Positions 33,888-43,026 of a stretch of 64,000 nt of DNA are shown here, in pieces. The notes under the pieces were generated by a model. It made no database searches. It was not told where the DNA came from and saw only the letters and a list, made by a program, of their open reading frames with translations. The position numbers and the translations under genes are program-made. Each line of letters opens with the position of its first letter. Within the stretch, counting starts at the first letter, position 1. This stretch comes from Prevotella sp. KH2C16 (lineage in GTDB: Bacteria > Bacteroidota > Bacteroidia > Bacteroidales > Bacteroidaceae): the NCBI RefSeq assembly GCF_900113305.1, contig NZ_FOOW01000005.1, forward strand, positions 62,001-126,000. Reading direction: 5' to 3'.

Positions 33888-33959
33888 CTATAAATGCGCC
33901 ACAAGAAGCTCACGGAAGGTGGGGTTCACCACATGAAGCCACCCTTTTTTCAGAAGCCC
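33888..33959 (-). pseudogene. Possible C-terminal gene remnant
   Basis: A minus-strand frame of 23 codons, bounded by an upstream TAA (33960-33962) and a TAG (33888-33890), reads GLLKKGWLHVVNPTFREL followed by LVAHL. It looks protein-like but has no start codon and no partner sequence around it. I cannot name the family, and it may be chance. Confidence 0.2.
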
Positions 33960-34289
33960 TTATGCAAAATGCATAATTATTCAGTAACGATTTTTAAGTA
34001 GACACTGTAGTTTTGCTTATCTCCCACCCTCTTCTCGCGGTTTGGTCTTTGATTACACCGTCAAGTGACTGTGGCCTATTACACACCATCACAAAGTATA
34101 CTTAAGCAATTTCGGGGAATTCATACATTACTACGATTTGCACTTCCATCAGGAAAATGCGATAGTTAAGGGTACTCTTCGCTGGTTCTGTCCTTGTTTC
34201 TAGAATCCACCTTGGGTCCGCTATTGTTAATTTTATTTAAAAGGTGAATTTTACCCGTGTTTTCAGACGGATATCTGTTTGAAAAACAG

Positions 34290-34297
34290 TACCTTTG
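34290..34297 (+). promoter_or_regulatory. -7 box for rpsA
   Basis: TACCTTTG gives a leader of about 80 bases before the ATG at 34382, long enough for autogenous control by S1, which is not shown here. Confidence 0.5.
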
Positions 34298-34381
34298 CAC
34301 CTGATTTGGCAATTAGAGCCATGTCGCGAGTTAATTCACATAAAGTCTAACTTTATTAAGTTTAATCATTTTAATTATTTT

Positions 34382-36151
34382 ATGGCAGATTTCAATAACA
34401 TTGAACCATTACAGGACTTCAATTGGGAAGAGTTTGAAAATGGGGCAAATGTAAATGTCAGCAAAGAGGACCTCGAGAAGGCCTATGATGAGACTCTCAA
34501 TAAGATTTCTGAGCATCAGACCGTTGAGGGTACAGTTATTTCAGTAGATAAGAAAGAAGTTGTCGTCAACATCGGCTACAAGAGTGATGGCATTATTCCT
34601 GCATCTGAATTTCGTTACAACCCAGACCTTAAAGTTGGCGACAAGGTAGAGGTCTATGTAGAAAATCAAGAGGACAAGAAGGGACAGCTGGTGCTTTCTC
34701 ACAAGAAGGCACGGCTCGAAAAAAGCTGGGATCGTGTTAATGCAGCTCTCGATAATGACGAGATTGTTCAAGGATACATTAAGTGCCGTACAAAGGGTGG
34801 CATGATCGTTGATGTATTTGGTATAGAGGCATTCCTTCCAGGCAGCCAGATAGATGTACATCCTATTCGCGACTACGACCAGTTTGTAGGCAAGACCATG
34901 GAATTCAAGGTTGTCAAGATCAATCAGGAGTTCCGTAATGTAGTTGTTTCTCACAAGGCTCTTATTGAAGCCGAGATGGAAGCCCAGAAGAAGGAAATTA
35001 TTTCTAAGCTTGAGAAGGGTCAGGTACTTGAGGGTACCGTTAAGAATATCACTTCTTATGGCGTGTTCGTAGATCTTGGCGGAGTTGACGGATTGATTCA
35101 TATTACGGATCTCTCTTGGGGCCGCGTAAGTGATCCCCATGAGGTTGTTGCCCTCGATCAGAAGATCAATGTCGTAATCTTGGATTTTGATGAGGAAAAG
35201 AAGCGCATCGCCCTCGGCCTGAAACAACTGACACCACATCCATGGGATGCCCTTGATGCAGATCTGAAGGTTGGCGACCATGTTAAGGGCAAGGTTGTCG
35301 TTATTGCTGATTATGGAGCTTTCGTAGAAATTCAGCCAGGCGTAGAAGGCCTGATTCATGTATCGGAAATGTCATGGAGTCAGCATTTGCGTTCGGCTCA
35401 GGAGTTCATGCATGTAGGCGACGAGGTTGAAGCCGTGATCTTGACCCTCGACCGTGAAGAGCGTAAGATGAGTCTTGGCATTAAGCAGCTGAAGGAAGAC
35501 CCATGGGAAAATATTGAGGAAAAATATCCTGTTGGAAGCAAACATACCGCAAAGGTTCGCAATTTTACCAACTTTGGTATTTTCGTAGAACTTGAAGAGG
35601 GTGTTGACGGATTGATTCATATTTCTGATCTCTCTTGGACCAAGAAAGTGAAGCATCCGTCAGAGTTCACTCAAGTTGGGGCTGAAATAGAGGTGGTAGT
35701 TCTTGAAATAGACAAGGAGAACCGTCGCTTGAGCCTTGGACACAAGCAACTGGAGGATAATCCTTGGGATACATACGAGACAATATATACTCCTGGTTCC
35801 GTCCATCAAGGTAAGATTACGGAGATGATGGACAAGGGGGCTGTCATAACCTTGAATGAAGGAGGTGAAGGTTTCGCTACTCCTAAACATCTCCAGAAAG
35901 AAGACGGTTCTCAGGCCAAGCTCGGCGAAGAACTTTCTTTCAAGGTAATTGAATTCGCGAAGGAGACACGCCGCATAATCCTCTCCCACTCTCGTACATT
36001 CGAGGATGTTAAGGAGGATGTTAAGCCTGTGCATAAGCATTCTGCTAAGAAGAGCGATGCACCTGTGGTTAATAATGTTGCGGCTGGTACATCTCTTGGT
36101 GATCTTGATGTGCTCGCAGACCTCAAGGCAAAAATGGAAAAAGGTGAATAA
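34382..36151 (+). CDS. rpsA: 30S ribosomal protein S1
   Basis: S1 binds mRNA on the 30S subunit. The 589-residue protein carries a short acidic N-terminus (ADFNNIEPLQDFNWEEFENG) and six S1 RNA-binding repeats, of which four show the clear pattern G-x-V-x-N/V-x-x-YGxFVxL-GVDGLIHISDLSW. The open frame extends to 34295, but MADFNNIEPL at 34382 lies downstream of the promoter and matches relatives. The C-terminal tail is basic and alanine-rich. A strong terminator follows. Confidence 0.96.
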   Translation: MADFNNIEPLQDFNWEEFENGANVNVSKEDLEKAYDETLNKISEHQTVEGTVISVDKKEVVVNIGYKSDGIIPASEFRYNPDLKVGDKVEVYVENQEDKKGQLVLSHKKARLEKSWDRVNAALDNDEIVQGYIKCRTKGGMIVDVFGIEAFLPGSQIDVHPIRDYDQFVGKTMEFKVVKINQEFRNVVVSHKALIEAEMEAQKKEIISKLEKGQVLEGTVKNITSYGVFVDLGGVDGLIHITDLSWGRVSDPHEVVALDQKINVVILDFDEEKKRIALGLKQLTPHPWDALDADLKVGDHVKGKVVVIADYGAFVEIQPGVEGLIHVSEMSWSQHLRSAQEFMHVGDEVEAVILTLDREERKMSLGIKQLKEDPWENIEEKYPVGSKHTAKVRNFTNFGIFVELEEGVDGLIHISDLSWTKKVKHPSEFTQVGAEIEVVVLEIDKENRRLSLGHKQLEDNPWDTYETIYTPGSVHQGKITEMMDKGAVITLNEGGEGFATPKHLQKEDGSQAKLGEELSFKVIEFAKETRRIILSHSRTFEDVKEDVKPVHKHSAKKSDAPVVNNVAAGTSLGDLDVLADLKAKMEKGE

Positions 36152-36178
36152 TTAATCCTATAGCATTTTATTAAATAA

Positions 36179-36209
36179 AAGCTCGCTTCAAAAAAGCGGG
36201 CTTTTTTTT
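36179..36209 (+). terminator. rpsA terminator
   Basis: AAGCTCGCTT (36179-36188) pairs with AAGCGGGCTT (36194-36203), followed by a T-run. The T-run overlaps the -33 box of the rho promoter. Confidence 0.85.
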
Positions 36210-36238
36210 GGTACTCTCAATAACTATTTGTATCTTTG
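36207..36238 (+). promoter_or_regulatory. rho promoter
   Basis: TTTG at 36207-36210, 20 bases, TATCTTTG at 36231-36238. The -33 TTTG is the end of the rpsA terminator T-run. Confidence 0.8.
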
Positions 36239-36316
36239 TATCCAGTTTTTAGCGACTACTGCTTCTGTTCTGGAAGCAGCATCATTCAACAAACATTCAT
36301 TATATTATACTAATAT

Positions 36317-38269
36317 ATGTATAGCAAAGACGAATTATTATCTAAGAGTATCTCTGAGTTGGAAGATATTGTAAAAAAACTTGGTATAGATTCTGCCCCA
36401 GATGCAACAATTGAGGATATTGCTTATGCCATTCTGGACAAACAAGCCGAGGATGAAAGCAATAAGAATCCATTATCTGCGGCGAAGAAACACCGCGCTC
36501 GCATCGTGAAAAAGGAGGTAGACCGGGTGTATTCCGTAAAGGGCAAAGAAGGAGAGAATTATGATCTGAAGAAGAAAAAACCTGCAGTAGAAGAAACTCC
36601 CTTGTTTAAAGATGAGATTACTTCAGCTTCAGAAGACTCATCGGAAATACCTTCTCCAGAGAAGGAGGTGCCCGTGGCAGTTTCAAAAGGCAGGGTTAGA
36701 AAGACAAAGCGCGCCCCAAAACTTATCACACCGACAGAGGTAGAAACTGTTGGCAAGGAATCCGTAGAAACGACAGAAGAAACTGTTCCTGCTGTGGAAG
36801 AAGACACTCGGGGCGATTCTTTTGTTCCTGAAGCACAGTTCGCATCTGGCGTAGAATCGGAAAACGAGGAGACCGAGGGGGAAGGTTTGCTCGCTCAGCT
36901 TCAGGAGAAGATCAATGCGCATAACCAGAATAATGTAGAGGAGCAGCGTGATGCGATAGAAGATGAGGTTTGGGGAGGTGATCCTGGTGACGGAACCGAT
37001 TTCATTGTAACGGTAGACCTCCCGATTGAGGACCAAGGAGCAGTTCCCACATATGACATGTTCGATCGGCCTACAGTACCAGGACCCATTCCAATGTCAG
37101 CCTATCAGACTCCGGTAGTAGCCCCTATGGTTGCCAATGCATATGACTTTTCTGATATTGTAACGGCCAATGGAGTTCTTGAGATAATGCCCGATGGCTA
37201 TGGCTTCCTGCGTTCAAGTGATTATAACTATCTTTCTTCTCCTGATGACATTTATGTTTCTGGGAACCAGATAAAACATTATGGACTAAAAACTGGAGAT
37301 GTTATCCAGTGCCATGTCCGGCCACCACATGACGGTGAGAAGTATTTCCCGCTTACAAGTATTGACAAAATTAATGGAAGAGAGCCTTCTGAGGTTCGCG
37401 ATCGCATACCTTTCGAACACCTTACCCCACTTTTCCCTGATGAAAAGTTTACTCTTTGTGGCGACCGGGCGACAACAAACCTCTCCACCCGCATCGTCGA
37501 TCTCTTCTCTCCTATTGGTAAAGGCCAGCGTGCGTTAATCGTGGCTCAGCCCAAAACAGGTAAGACCATCTTGATGAAAGATATTGCCAACGCAATTGCA
37601 GCAAATCATCCAGAAGCATATTTAATGATGCTGCTCATCGATGAGCGTCCCGAGGAGGTTACAGATATGGCGCGTACTGTGAAAGCTGAGGTTATTGCGT
37701 CTACTTTTGATGAGCCTGCGGAGCGCCATGTGAAGATAACGGGTATTGTGCTTGAGAAAGCTAAGCGCATGGTAGAATGCGGTCATGATGTGGTGATCTT
37801 CCTTGATTCCATCACCCGATTGGCACGCGCCTACAATACCGTCAGCCCCGCATCCGGCAAAGTACTGACGGGAGGTGTTGACGCCAATGCACTTCAGAAA
37901 CCGAAGCGTTTCTTCGGTGCGGCTCGTAATATCGAAGGTGGAGGCTCGCTGACAATTATTGCGACCGCCTTAATCGATACGGGTAGCAAGATGGATGAAG
38001 TTATCTTCGAGGAATTCAAGGGCACGGGAAATATGGAACTCCAGCTTGACCGTTCTTTGTCGAACAAGCGTATATTCCCATCTGTAAACCTTGTTGCATC
38101 AAGTACTCGCCGCGATGATTTGCTGCAGGATAAGACCACGCTTGACCGTATGTGGATCTTGCGTAAGTATATTAGCGACATGAATCCTATAGAAGCCATG
38201 AATACGATACATGACAGGATGATTCACACCCGTGATAATGAGGAATTTCTTTTGTCGATGAATTCGTAA
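36317..38269 (+). CDS. rho: Transcription termination factor Rho with long disordered insert
   Basis: Rho is a hexameric RNA-dependent ATPase that ends transcription. The 650-residue protein is much longer than E. coli Rho (419). Residues 1-45 are the Rho N-domain ([17 protein letters not shown]). Residues about 50-270 are low-complexity and acidic ([23 protein letters not shown]), then the cold-shock RNA-binding domain begins at [21 protein letters not shown]. The ATPase core has Walker A in PKTGKT, the Walker B region [16 protein letters not shown] and the C-terminal [16 protein letters not shown]. Long inserts of this kind are typical of Bacteroidetes Rho, and in Bacteroides thetaiotaomicron the insert has been linked to condensate formation. 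Confidence 0.96.
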   Translation: MYSKDELLSKSISELEDIVKKLGIDSAPDATIEDIAYAILDKQAEDESNKNPLSAAKKHRARIVKKEVDRVYSVKGKEGENYDLKKKKPAVEETPLFKDEITSASEDSSEIPSPEKEVPVAVSKGRVRKTKRAPKLITPTEVETVGKESVETTEETVPAVEEDTRGDSFVPEAQFASGVESENEETEGEGLLAQLQEKINAHNQNNVEEQRDAIEDEVWGGDPGDGTDFIVTVDLPIEDQGAVPTYDMFDRPTVPGPIPMSAYQTPVVAPMVANAYDFSDIVTANGVLEIMPDGYGFLRSSDYNYLSSPDDIYVSGNQIKHYGLKTGDVIQCHVRPPHDGEKYFPLTSIDKINGREPSEVRDRIPFEHLTPLFPDEKFTLCGDRATTNLSTRIVDLFSPIGKGQRALIVAQPKTGKTILMKDIANAIAANHPEAYLMMLLIDERPEEVTDMARTVKAEVIASTFDEPAERHVKITGIVLEKAKRMVECGHDVVIFLDSITRLARAYNTVSPASGKVLTGGVDANALQKPKRFFGAARNIEGGGSLTIIATALIDTGSKMDEVIFEEFKGTGNMELQLDRSLSNKRIFPSVNLVASSTRRDDLLQDKTTLDRMWILRKYISDMNPIEAMNTIHDRMIHTRDNEEFLLSMNS

Positions 38270-38276
38270 GACATAC

Positions 38277-38304
38277 TAAGGGCTGCTCATCAGAGCAGCC
38301 CTTA
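38277..38304. terminator. Bidirectional terminator between rho and the TPR gene
   Basis: A perfect 12-bp stem, TAAGGGCTGCTC (38277-38288) with GAGCAGCCCTTA (38293-38304), loop ATCA, sits in the 39-bp gap between convergent genes. Confidence 0.85.
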
Positions 38305-38308
38305 ATAA

Positions 38309-40495
38309 TTATGCCTGTGTTGCGATTTCTATCATTAAGAATCTCTCTATTTTGTCTATGTTGTAAGTCGAAAGAATCTGTTCGTCTTCTTCAAATGCCT
38401 GTGTGAGCAAGGTCTCATTGTCCACTCCGCTATGGGGGTCATCGCTGTATATCTTAAAAAGTCTGGCTGCTTCTCGTATATTATGAAGTCCCCATGCGGC
38501 ATAGCCCATATTCAGATAGTCATCCATGGCTATGTTGCCTTTCTCTATCAGGTTTTTATAAATATCATAAGCTTGTTGTGCGCTTCCTTTGCATAGCAGT
38601 CCCCACCCTAATGCCCGGTTTACATTACCATCATCAGGATTCTCTAAATTTAATCGATAGAGGGTATTCAGGGCAGAATCATAGTTCCCGCACTTAACAA
38701 GAGCCAGGGAATGATTAATTTCATACGATTTCCTTTCGGGATGAAGCAGCATGAGTTTAGCGTAAAGGGTGGCAGCCTCTTCAGCATCTCCCTCTCTCAA
38801 CTCCGCCCGGGCAAGTCCCTTGAGGGCCTGTTCGTTATCCGGTTCAAGTTCCAATGCCTTCCGGAAGTAAGATGATGAATCTCCCCAGGAATTATTAGAA
38901 GCGAGGATTCCCATGGCAATCAAGTATTTTGCTTCTTCTTTATCGGGATATGCATGGATGAAATCATATAGTACACTTTCTTTTGGCCTGAAACTTTTTC
39001 TCAGAAAAGAAATCATTTTCAGGTTGTATTTTGGAAGTCCCGTAGCTTGAAATAATCTGCTACACATAAACTCCCGGGTTTCTCCATTAGGACTATAGAA
39101 GCTATTCTTGAAATCCCGATTATCTGTATAGAGATTGAAGAATCTGTAAAAATCCTGCAGATACATTCTCCGGATGTATGCAGAAGACTCCGTATTGTCA
39201 ACTGTCATACCACCGAAAGTGGCATCCGGATTGTTCAGCATTTCCTTGACATTATCGGGAATCATATCAATTGTAGAAGAGAGAGCCAGTGCAAACGAAT
39301 ACTTATCGCTATCGCAAAATGGTCCTTTTTCGAGCAGGTTCTTCATGAATGATATGTTCTGTAATTTCGTATTGGCCCGTTTCAAGTCAGGGTGCTCTAT
39401 ATAAAAAGGTACGAACCAGTTGCTCAGGTCATAAAAGAAGGAATAGCGTTTCATATGGCTGAAGCCCCCGAAATATATGTCCATGCCTTGATTCTGCATG
39501 TCGGTAAGTTTTCTCATGGCATCTTCCACCTCCTCCATGGCCTTCTCGGAAGCATCTGGATGCAAGATGCCGTTCAAAGAATCCTCATTTTCTTCTATGC
39601 CGAACCGAGTAAACTTGAGATTTGGGTTTTTCATAAGGTCTCCCATAATCTCGTTTTGAATGCGGTCGCTGTCAATCTGTGTATTATTACAATAATAGAA
39701 TTGTTTCTGGAGCTCGAATAAGTCTTGTGTGTTTGATTCTGATTTACAGATCGTTTCACACAATACTTTCAGTTCTTGTTCGTAAGCCGGGAAGCCATCA
39801 TCCAATGAGAAAATCCATCCTACTAATGCCCTCTGCCGAACATATTTGTCAGTTGTTTTTAGATAAATATCAGCCAAAGATTTGTTTTTCTGGAAATCGA
39901 AATACTGCGAACCGCTAAGACTTATAGCACTTACGAGCGTCTGGGCATCATTAGACTCTATAGCTGGCGACAAAATGAGTTCGGTGTAAAATTGGGAGTC
40001 AGCTTCCGTCCATCCGTCAGAAACAAGGATATGATCAAAGATTCTGCTCATTTTCTTTTGGTGGGCGTCAAAGATGTCTGCCTGCTTTTGTTCTTTCCCT
40101 TTTTCCGTTTCGAGGCTTAGCATTGCGAGATCAGTAACCATGTCCTCCATGACCGACTGAATTGCCTCGTGCGAGAAATCTCCGCCGGAAACACGGCTCT
40201 GAGCCCTGAGAAATGAGGGACGCGTCTGCATGTCAAGCCGTTTATAGAGGTCAAGCCCTATATCCGTTGCCTTCGTGAAGAGCTTGTGATATAATATGCC
40301 ACGCTCTGGGTCCTGATATCCCTCGCGCATGAAATCTAACATACGCTCGTAATCTTCAGAAACGCGCTCTATTTGGTGGCGTATGTCATGAATATGTTCC
40401 TCCTCCGAGAGCTGCATGATGATTCTGATGAGATCCTTGCAGCGATAGTTTGCACGAAGAAATGTCCTGAGATTATCTTTAAGTTTCGTATTCAT
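38309..40495 (-). CDS. Tetratricopeptide repeat protein, function unknown
   Basis: This 728-residue protein has no signal peptide or membrane helix. The N-terminal 500 residues are helical and acidic with no domain I recognise. The C-terminal part (about 540-690) contains TPR-like repeats (WGDSSSYFRKALELEPDNEQALKGLARAELREGDAEEAA, described by its core FRKALELEPDNEQALKGLA; also GWGLLCKGSAQQAYDIYKNL). TPR arrays bind other proteins. It follows the solute-binding lipoprotein gene by 56 bp with no promoter in between, so the two are probably co-transcribed. Confidence 0.75.
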   Translation of the reverse strand: MNTKLKDNLRTFLRANYRCKDLIRIIMQLSEEEHIHDIRHQIERVSEDYERMLDFMREGYQDPERGILYHKLFTKATDIGLDLYKRLDMQTRPSFLRAQSRVSGGDFSHEAIQSVMEDMVTDLAMLSLETEKGKEQKQADIFDAHQKKMSRIFDHILVSDGWTEADSQFYTELILSPAIESNDAQTLVSAISLSGSQYFDFQKNKSLADIYLKTTDKYVRQRALVGWIFSLDDGFPAYEQELKVLCETICKSESNTQDLFELQKQFYYCNNTQIDSDRIQNEIMGDLMKNPNLKFTRFGIEENEDSLNGILHPDASEKAMEEVEDAMRKLTDMQNQGMDIYFGGFSHMKRYSFFYDLSNWFVPFYIEHPDLKRANTKLQNISFMKNLLEKGPFCDSDKYSFALALSSTIDMIPDNVKEMLNNPDATFGGMTVDNTESSAYIRRMYLQDFYRFFNLYTDNRDFKNSFYSPNGETREFMCSRLFQATGLPKYNLKMISFLRKSFRPKESVLYDFIHAYPDKEEAKYLIAMGILASNNSWGDSSSYFRKALELEPDNEQALKGLARAELREGDAEEAATLYAKLMLLHPERKSYEINHSLALVKCGNYDSALNTLYRLNLENPDDGNVNRALGWGLLCKGSAQQAYDIYKNLIEKGNIAMDDYLNMGYAAWGLHNIREAARLFKIYSDDPHSGVDNETLLTQAFEEDEQILSTYNIDKIERFLMIEIATQA

Positions 40496-40551
40496 TGTTG
40501 TTAATGACTTTCGGATCCTTCTTTATGGTCGGCCTCGGTTCTTCCGGGCGA

Positions 40552-41454
40552 TTATCGTCCTACTTTCTTATAACTCCCTACCACGGCATCTGATATATGG
40601 ATATATTTTAGTTCCGGCAATGCCTTGAGTGTTTTCTCGTCGGTTTTGCAGTAGGTCTTCACTAAATCGGCATAATGCTTTAGCCCGTATTTGTTTATAG
40701 AATCGCATGCAGCATTATATCCTTTAACGAAATAGACAATCTGCTGTTGCCTTCTTCTGTCTGCGAGTGCCTGGGAACGAAAGGCCACGACTCCTAATGA
40801 TTTCTCCTTCAGTTCACGACTGTCTTTTAATACCGGATTCTTGTAGAGGCGTGCCGTCGTGGCCTGAGGCTCTGTTAGCCACATGGCATCCATCTCGTTG
40901 TTGAGCAGCATGTGAAGCCTGACGGTAACATCATTGATCTGGATTCGAAAGACGGATGCACTTGTCTTAACTCCTTCAAGCACTTTATCCGTAAGATAGT
41001 CGGTTGCCGAGTAGCGGGTCATGGCAACCATCTTGTCGCCTAACTGAGATACATGCTTTATTCGTGCTGTATGATTTGCTATCAACTGCCAGTAGGCGTT
41101 GGTACTTCCCAGTATGTCCAACTCGACTCCACGACTTTTCATTTTATCCACTCTCATGAAATCAGTAACGGCTCCTTCTATACTTCCTGCCATCAAGGCC
41201 GCATCCGCATCCATCTGGGCGTTCCACAGGCGTAGGTGTACATCCACCTTAGTTGTGTCGAAGAGGTTGTGCACCTTTGCCAGATAGACGGGCATGCAGT
41301 CAAGCGTAGGCAGTACAGCCACTTTCAGCGCGAGGGAGTCCTGCCTTTTCAAGCGGGCCTTTTCAGCTCTTGAAATAGCCTGTTTCTCCTCATATGACTG
41401 GCCGCACGATACCAGAAAGATTATGGAGCATATATAGATGATTAATTTCCTCAT
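40552..41454 (-). CDS. Solute-binding lipoprotein, NMT1/SsuA-like fold
   Basis: This 300-residue lipoprotein has a signal peptide with lipobox LVSC (Cys near residue 17), then a charged linker. Residues about 42-290 resemble a type II periplasmic binding protein of the NMT1/SsuA class: LKVAVLPTLDCMPVYLAKVHNLF, cited here by its core VLPTLDCMPVYLAK, then GSIEGAVTDFMRV and NNEMDAMWLTEPQAT. Such proteins deliver small organic ligands (sulfonates, thiamine precursors, nitrate) to ABC importers. No permease or ATPase gene is adjacent, so the ligand cannot be guessed. It is followed by the TPR gene and is divergent from radA. Confidence 0.75.
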   Translation of the reverse strand: MRKLIIYICSIIFLVSCGQSYEEKQAISRAEKARLKRQDSLALKVAVLPTLDCMPVYLAKVHNLFDTTKVDVHLRLWNAQMDADAALMAGSIEGAVTDFMRVDKMKSRGVELDILGSTNAYWQLIANHTARIKHVSQLGDKMVAMTRYSATDYLTDKVLEGVKTSASVFRIQINDVTVRLHMLLNNEMDAMWLTEPQATTARLYKNPVLKDSRELKEKSLGVVAFRSQALADRRRQQQIVYFVKGYNAACDSINKYGLKHYADLVKTYCKTDEKTLKALPELKYIHISDAVVGSYKKVGR

Positions 41455-41476
41455 GTCCTGACTTTGATAATATGTG

Positions 41477-41508
41477 CAAATTTAGCAATTAATTTTGATA
41501 CTAAGAAA
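41477..41508 (-). promoter_or_regulatory. Promoter of the solute-binding lipoprotein gene
   Basis: On the minus strand: TTTC (41508-41505), 20 bases, TAAATTTG (41484-41477). It interleaves with the radA promoter on the other strand. Confidence 0.65.
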
Positions 41509-41524
41509 ATAATTAGTACTTTTG
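41494..41524 (+). promoter_or_regulatory. radA promoter
   Basis: TTTG at 41494-41497, 19 bases, TACTTTTG at 41517-41524. The start at 41548 follows 23 bases later. Confidence 0.75.
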
Positions 41525-41547
41525 TGGAAACGAAAAGGCAAATATAC

Positions 41548-42951
41548 ATGGCAAAAGACAAGACGGCTTATGTCTGCTCAAATTGCGGTCAGGAGTCTCC
41601 TAAATGGATAGGGAAATGCCCGAATTGCGGACAGTGGAATACCTTTAAGGAGATTCGCATAGCCCCAGAGTCAGGCTCTTTGGCGGCAAGGTCGGCGGCC
41701 CAGACCATCAGTGCGCACAGAAACGCTGTCAACGGAGGGGCTGCGCCTGTGTTCCTGAAAGATATTTCTGCTAAAGACGACCCACGCATGGACATGGGAG
41801 ACGATGAGCTGAACCGAGTGCTGGGAGGCGGCCTCGTACCTGGAAGTATAGTCCTTTTAGGGGGAGAGCCCGGCATCGGGAAGTCAACCCTCACGCTCCA
41901 GACTATCCTGAACATGAAGGGCACCCGGGTTCTCTATGTCTCGGGCGAAGAGAGTGCACACCAAATCAAGATGAGGGCCGAGCGTATCAATGGCAGGAAA
42001 GGCACTATGGACAATATCATTGTCTTATGCGAAACCTCGCTTGAGAATATCTTCAGCCACATCAAGGATGTGAAGCCGCAGCTTGTGGTTATAGATTCCA
42101 TCCAGACCATGGCGACGGAAGAAGTGGAGTCAAGCCCCGGGAGTATAGCCCAGGTGCGTGAATGCGCCGCCGCCCTACTCCGCTTTGCAAAGTCAAGCGG
42201 CATCCCGGTCATCCTCATCGGACACATCAATAAAGAGGGTACCTTGGCAGGTCCCAAGATACTGGAGCACATCGTGGACACCGTTATCCAGTTTGAAGGC
42301 GATCAACACTATATGTACCGCATCCTCCGCAGCATGAAGAACCGGTTCGGGAGTACCTCTGAACTGGGAATTTACGAAATGGAACAAACCGGGCTCCGTC
42401 AGGTCTCGAATCCTTCGGAGTTGCTTCTTACCGAGGATCATGAAGGCCTTTCGGGTATCGCAATCAGTTCCGCAATAGAAGGGGTACGGCCTTTCCTCGT
42501 GGAAACCCAGGCCCTGGTGTCGAGTGCAGCCTACGGGACGCCTCAGCGTTCGGCCACGGGGTTCGATCAGAGAAGGTTGAACATGCTCCTTGCCGTTCTC
42601 GAGAAGCGTGTAGGCTTCAAGTTAATGCAAAAGGATGTGTTCCTGAATATTGCCGGCGGACTGCGCGTTACGGACATGGCAATGGACCTGAGTGTCATTG
42701 CCGCGGTGCTTTCCAGTAATGTGGACACAGCCATTGAGACAGGCTGGTGTATGTGCGGTGAAGTGGGATTGAGCGGTGAAGTGCGCCCTGTAAACCGCAT
42801 AGAGCAACGGGTGGCCGAGGCTGCAAAGCTGGGATTTACGCATCTCATACTTCCCGCCTATAACCTCAAGGGCTTCAATCCGCATAAATATAAGATAGAA
42901 TTGCATCCTGTGAGGAAAGTCGAGGAAGCCCTCAGGGCATTGTTTGGATAA
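41548..42951 (+). CDS. radA: DNA repair protein RadA
   Basis: RadA (Sms) is a RecA-like ATPase and DnaB-like helicase that promotes branch migration in recombination. The 467-residue protein has the N-terminal zinc finger (CSNCGQESPKWIGKCPNCG), Walker A in GGEPGIGKST near residue 105, the RadA-specific KNRFGST motif and a C-terminal Lon-like domain (ITDMAMDLSVIAAVLSS-like text; GEVGLSGEVRPV). The open frame extends to 41464, but MAKDKTAYVCSNCG at 41548 is the family start and lies downstream of the promoter. Confidence 0.96.
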   Translation: MAKDKTAYVCSNCGQESPKWIGKCPNCGQWNTFKEIRIAPESGSLAARSAAQTISAHRNAVNGGAAPVFLKDISAKDDPRMDMGDDELNRVLGGGLVPGSIVLLGGEPGIGKSTLTLQTILNMKGTRVLYVSGEESAHQIKMRAERINGRKGTMDNIIVLCETSLENIFSHIKDVKPQLVVIDSIQTMATEEVESSPGSIAQVRECAAALLRFAKSSGIPVILIGHINKEGTLAGPKILEHIVDTVIQFEGDQHYMYRILRSMKNRFGSTSELGIYEMEQTGLRQVSNPSELLLTEDHEGLSGIAISSAIEGVRPFLVETQALVSSAAYGTPQRSATGFDQRRLNMLLAVLEKRVGFKLMQKDVFLNIAGGLRVTDMAMDLSVIAAVLSSNVDTAIETGWCMCGEVGLSGEVRPVNRIEQRVAEAAKLGFTHLILPAYNLKGFNPHKYKIELHPVRKVEEALRALFG

Positions 42952-42969
42952 TTCTTGATATAATGGCAG

Positions 42970-43005
42970 AGGTCTCCTCATGTACAAGGAGACCTTTGTT
43001 GTTTT
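42970..43005 (+). terminator. radA terminator
   Basis: AGGTCTCCT (42970-42978) pairs with AGGAGACCT (42987-42995), followed by TTGTTGTTTT. Confidence 0.8.
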
Positions 43006-43026
43006 AAATCCTAACCGCGGCTTACA

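Larger units (their letters stand above)
33434..34289. other. Long gene-free gap between tamB and rpsA
   Basis: About 850 bp without a convincing gene. It holds the 22-bp array at 33718-33827, a terminator-like hairpin with six T residues at about 33918-33950, and a short minus-strand reading frame remnant (33888-33959). The remainder (33960-34280) shows no ORF, repeat or RNA that I can name. No clear terminator for tamB was found. Confidence 0.6.

Noticed and set aside
34541..35359. A 272-codon minus-strand frame inside rpsA
   Set aside because: It is antisense to conserved S1 repeats, and its own repeats mirror them. There is no independent support.
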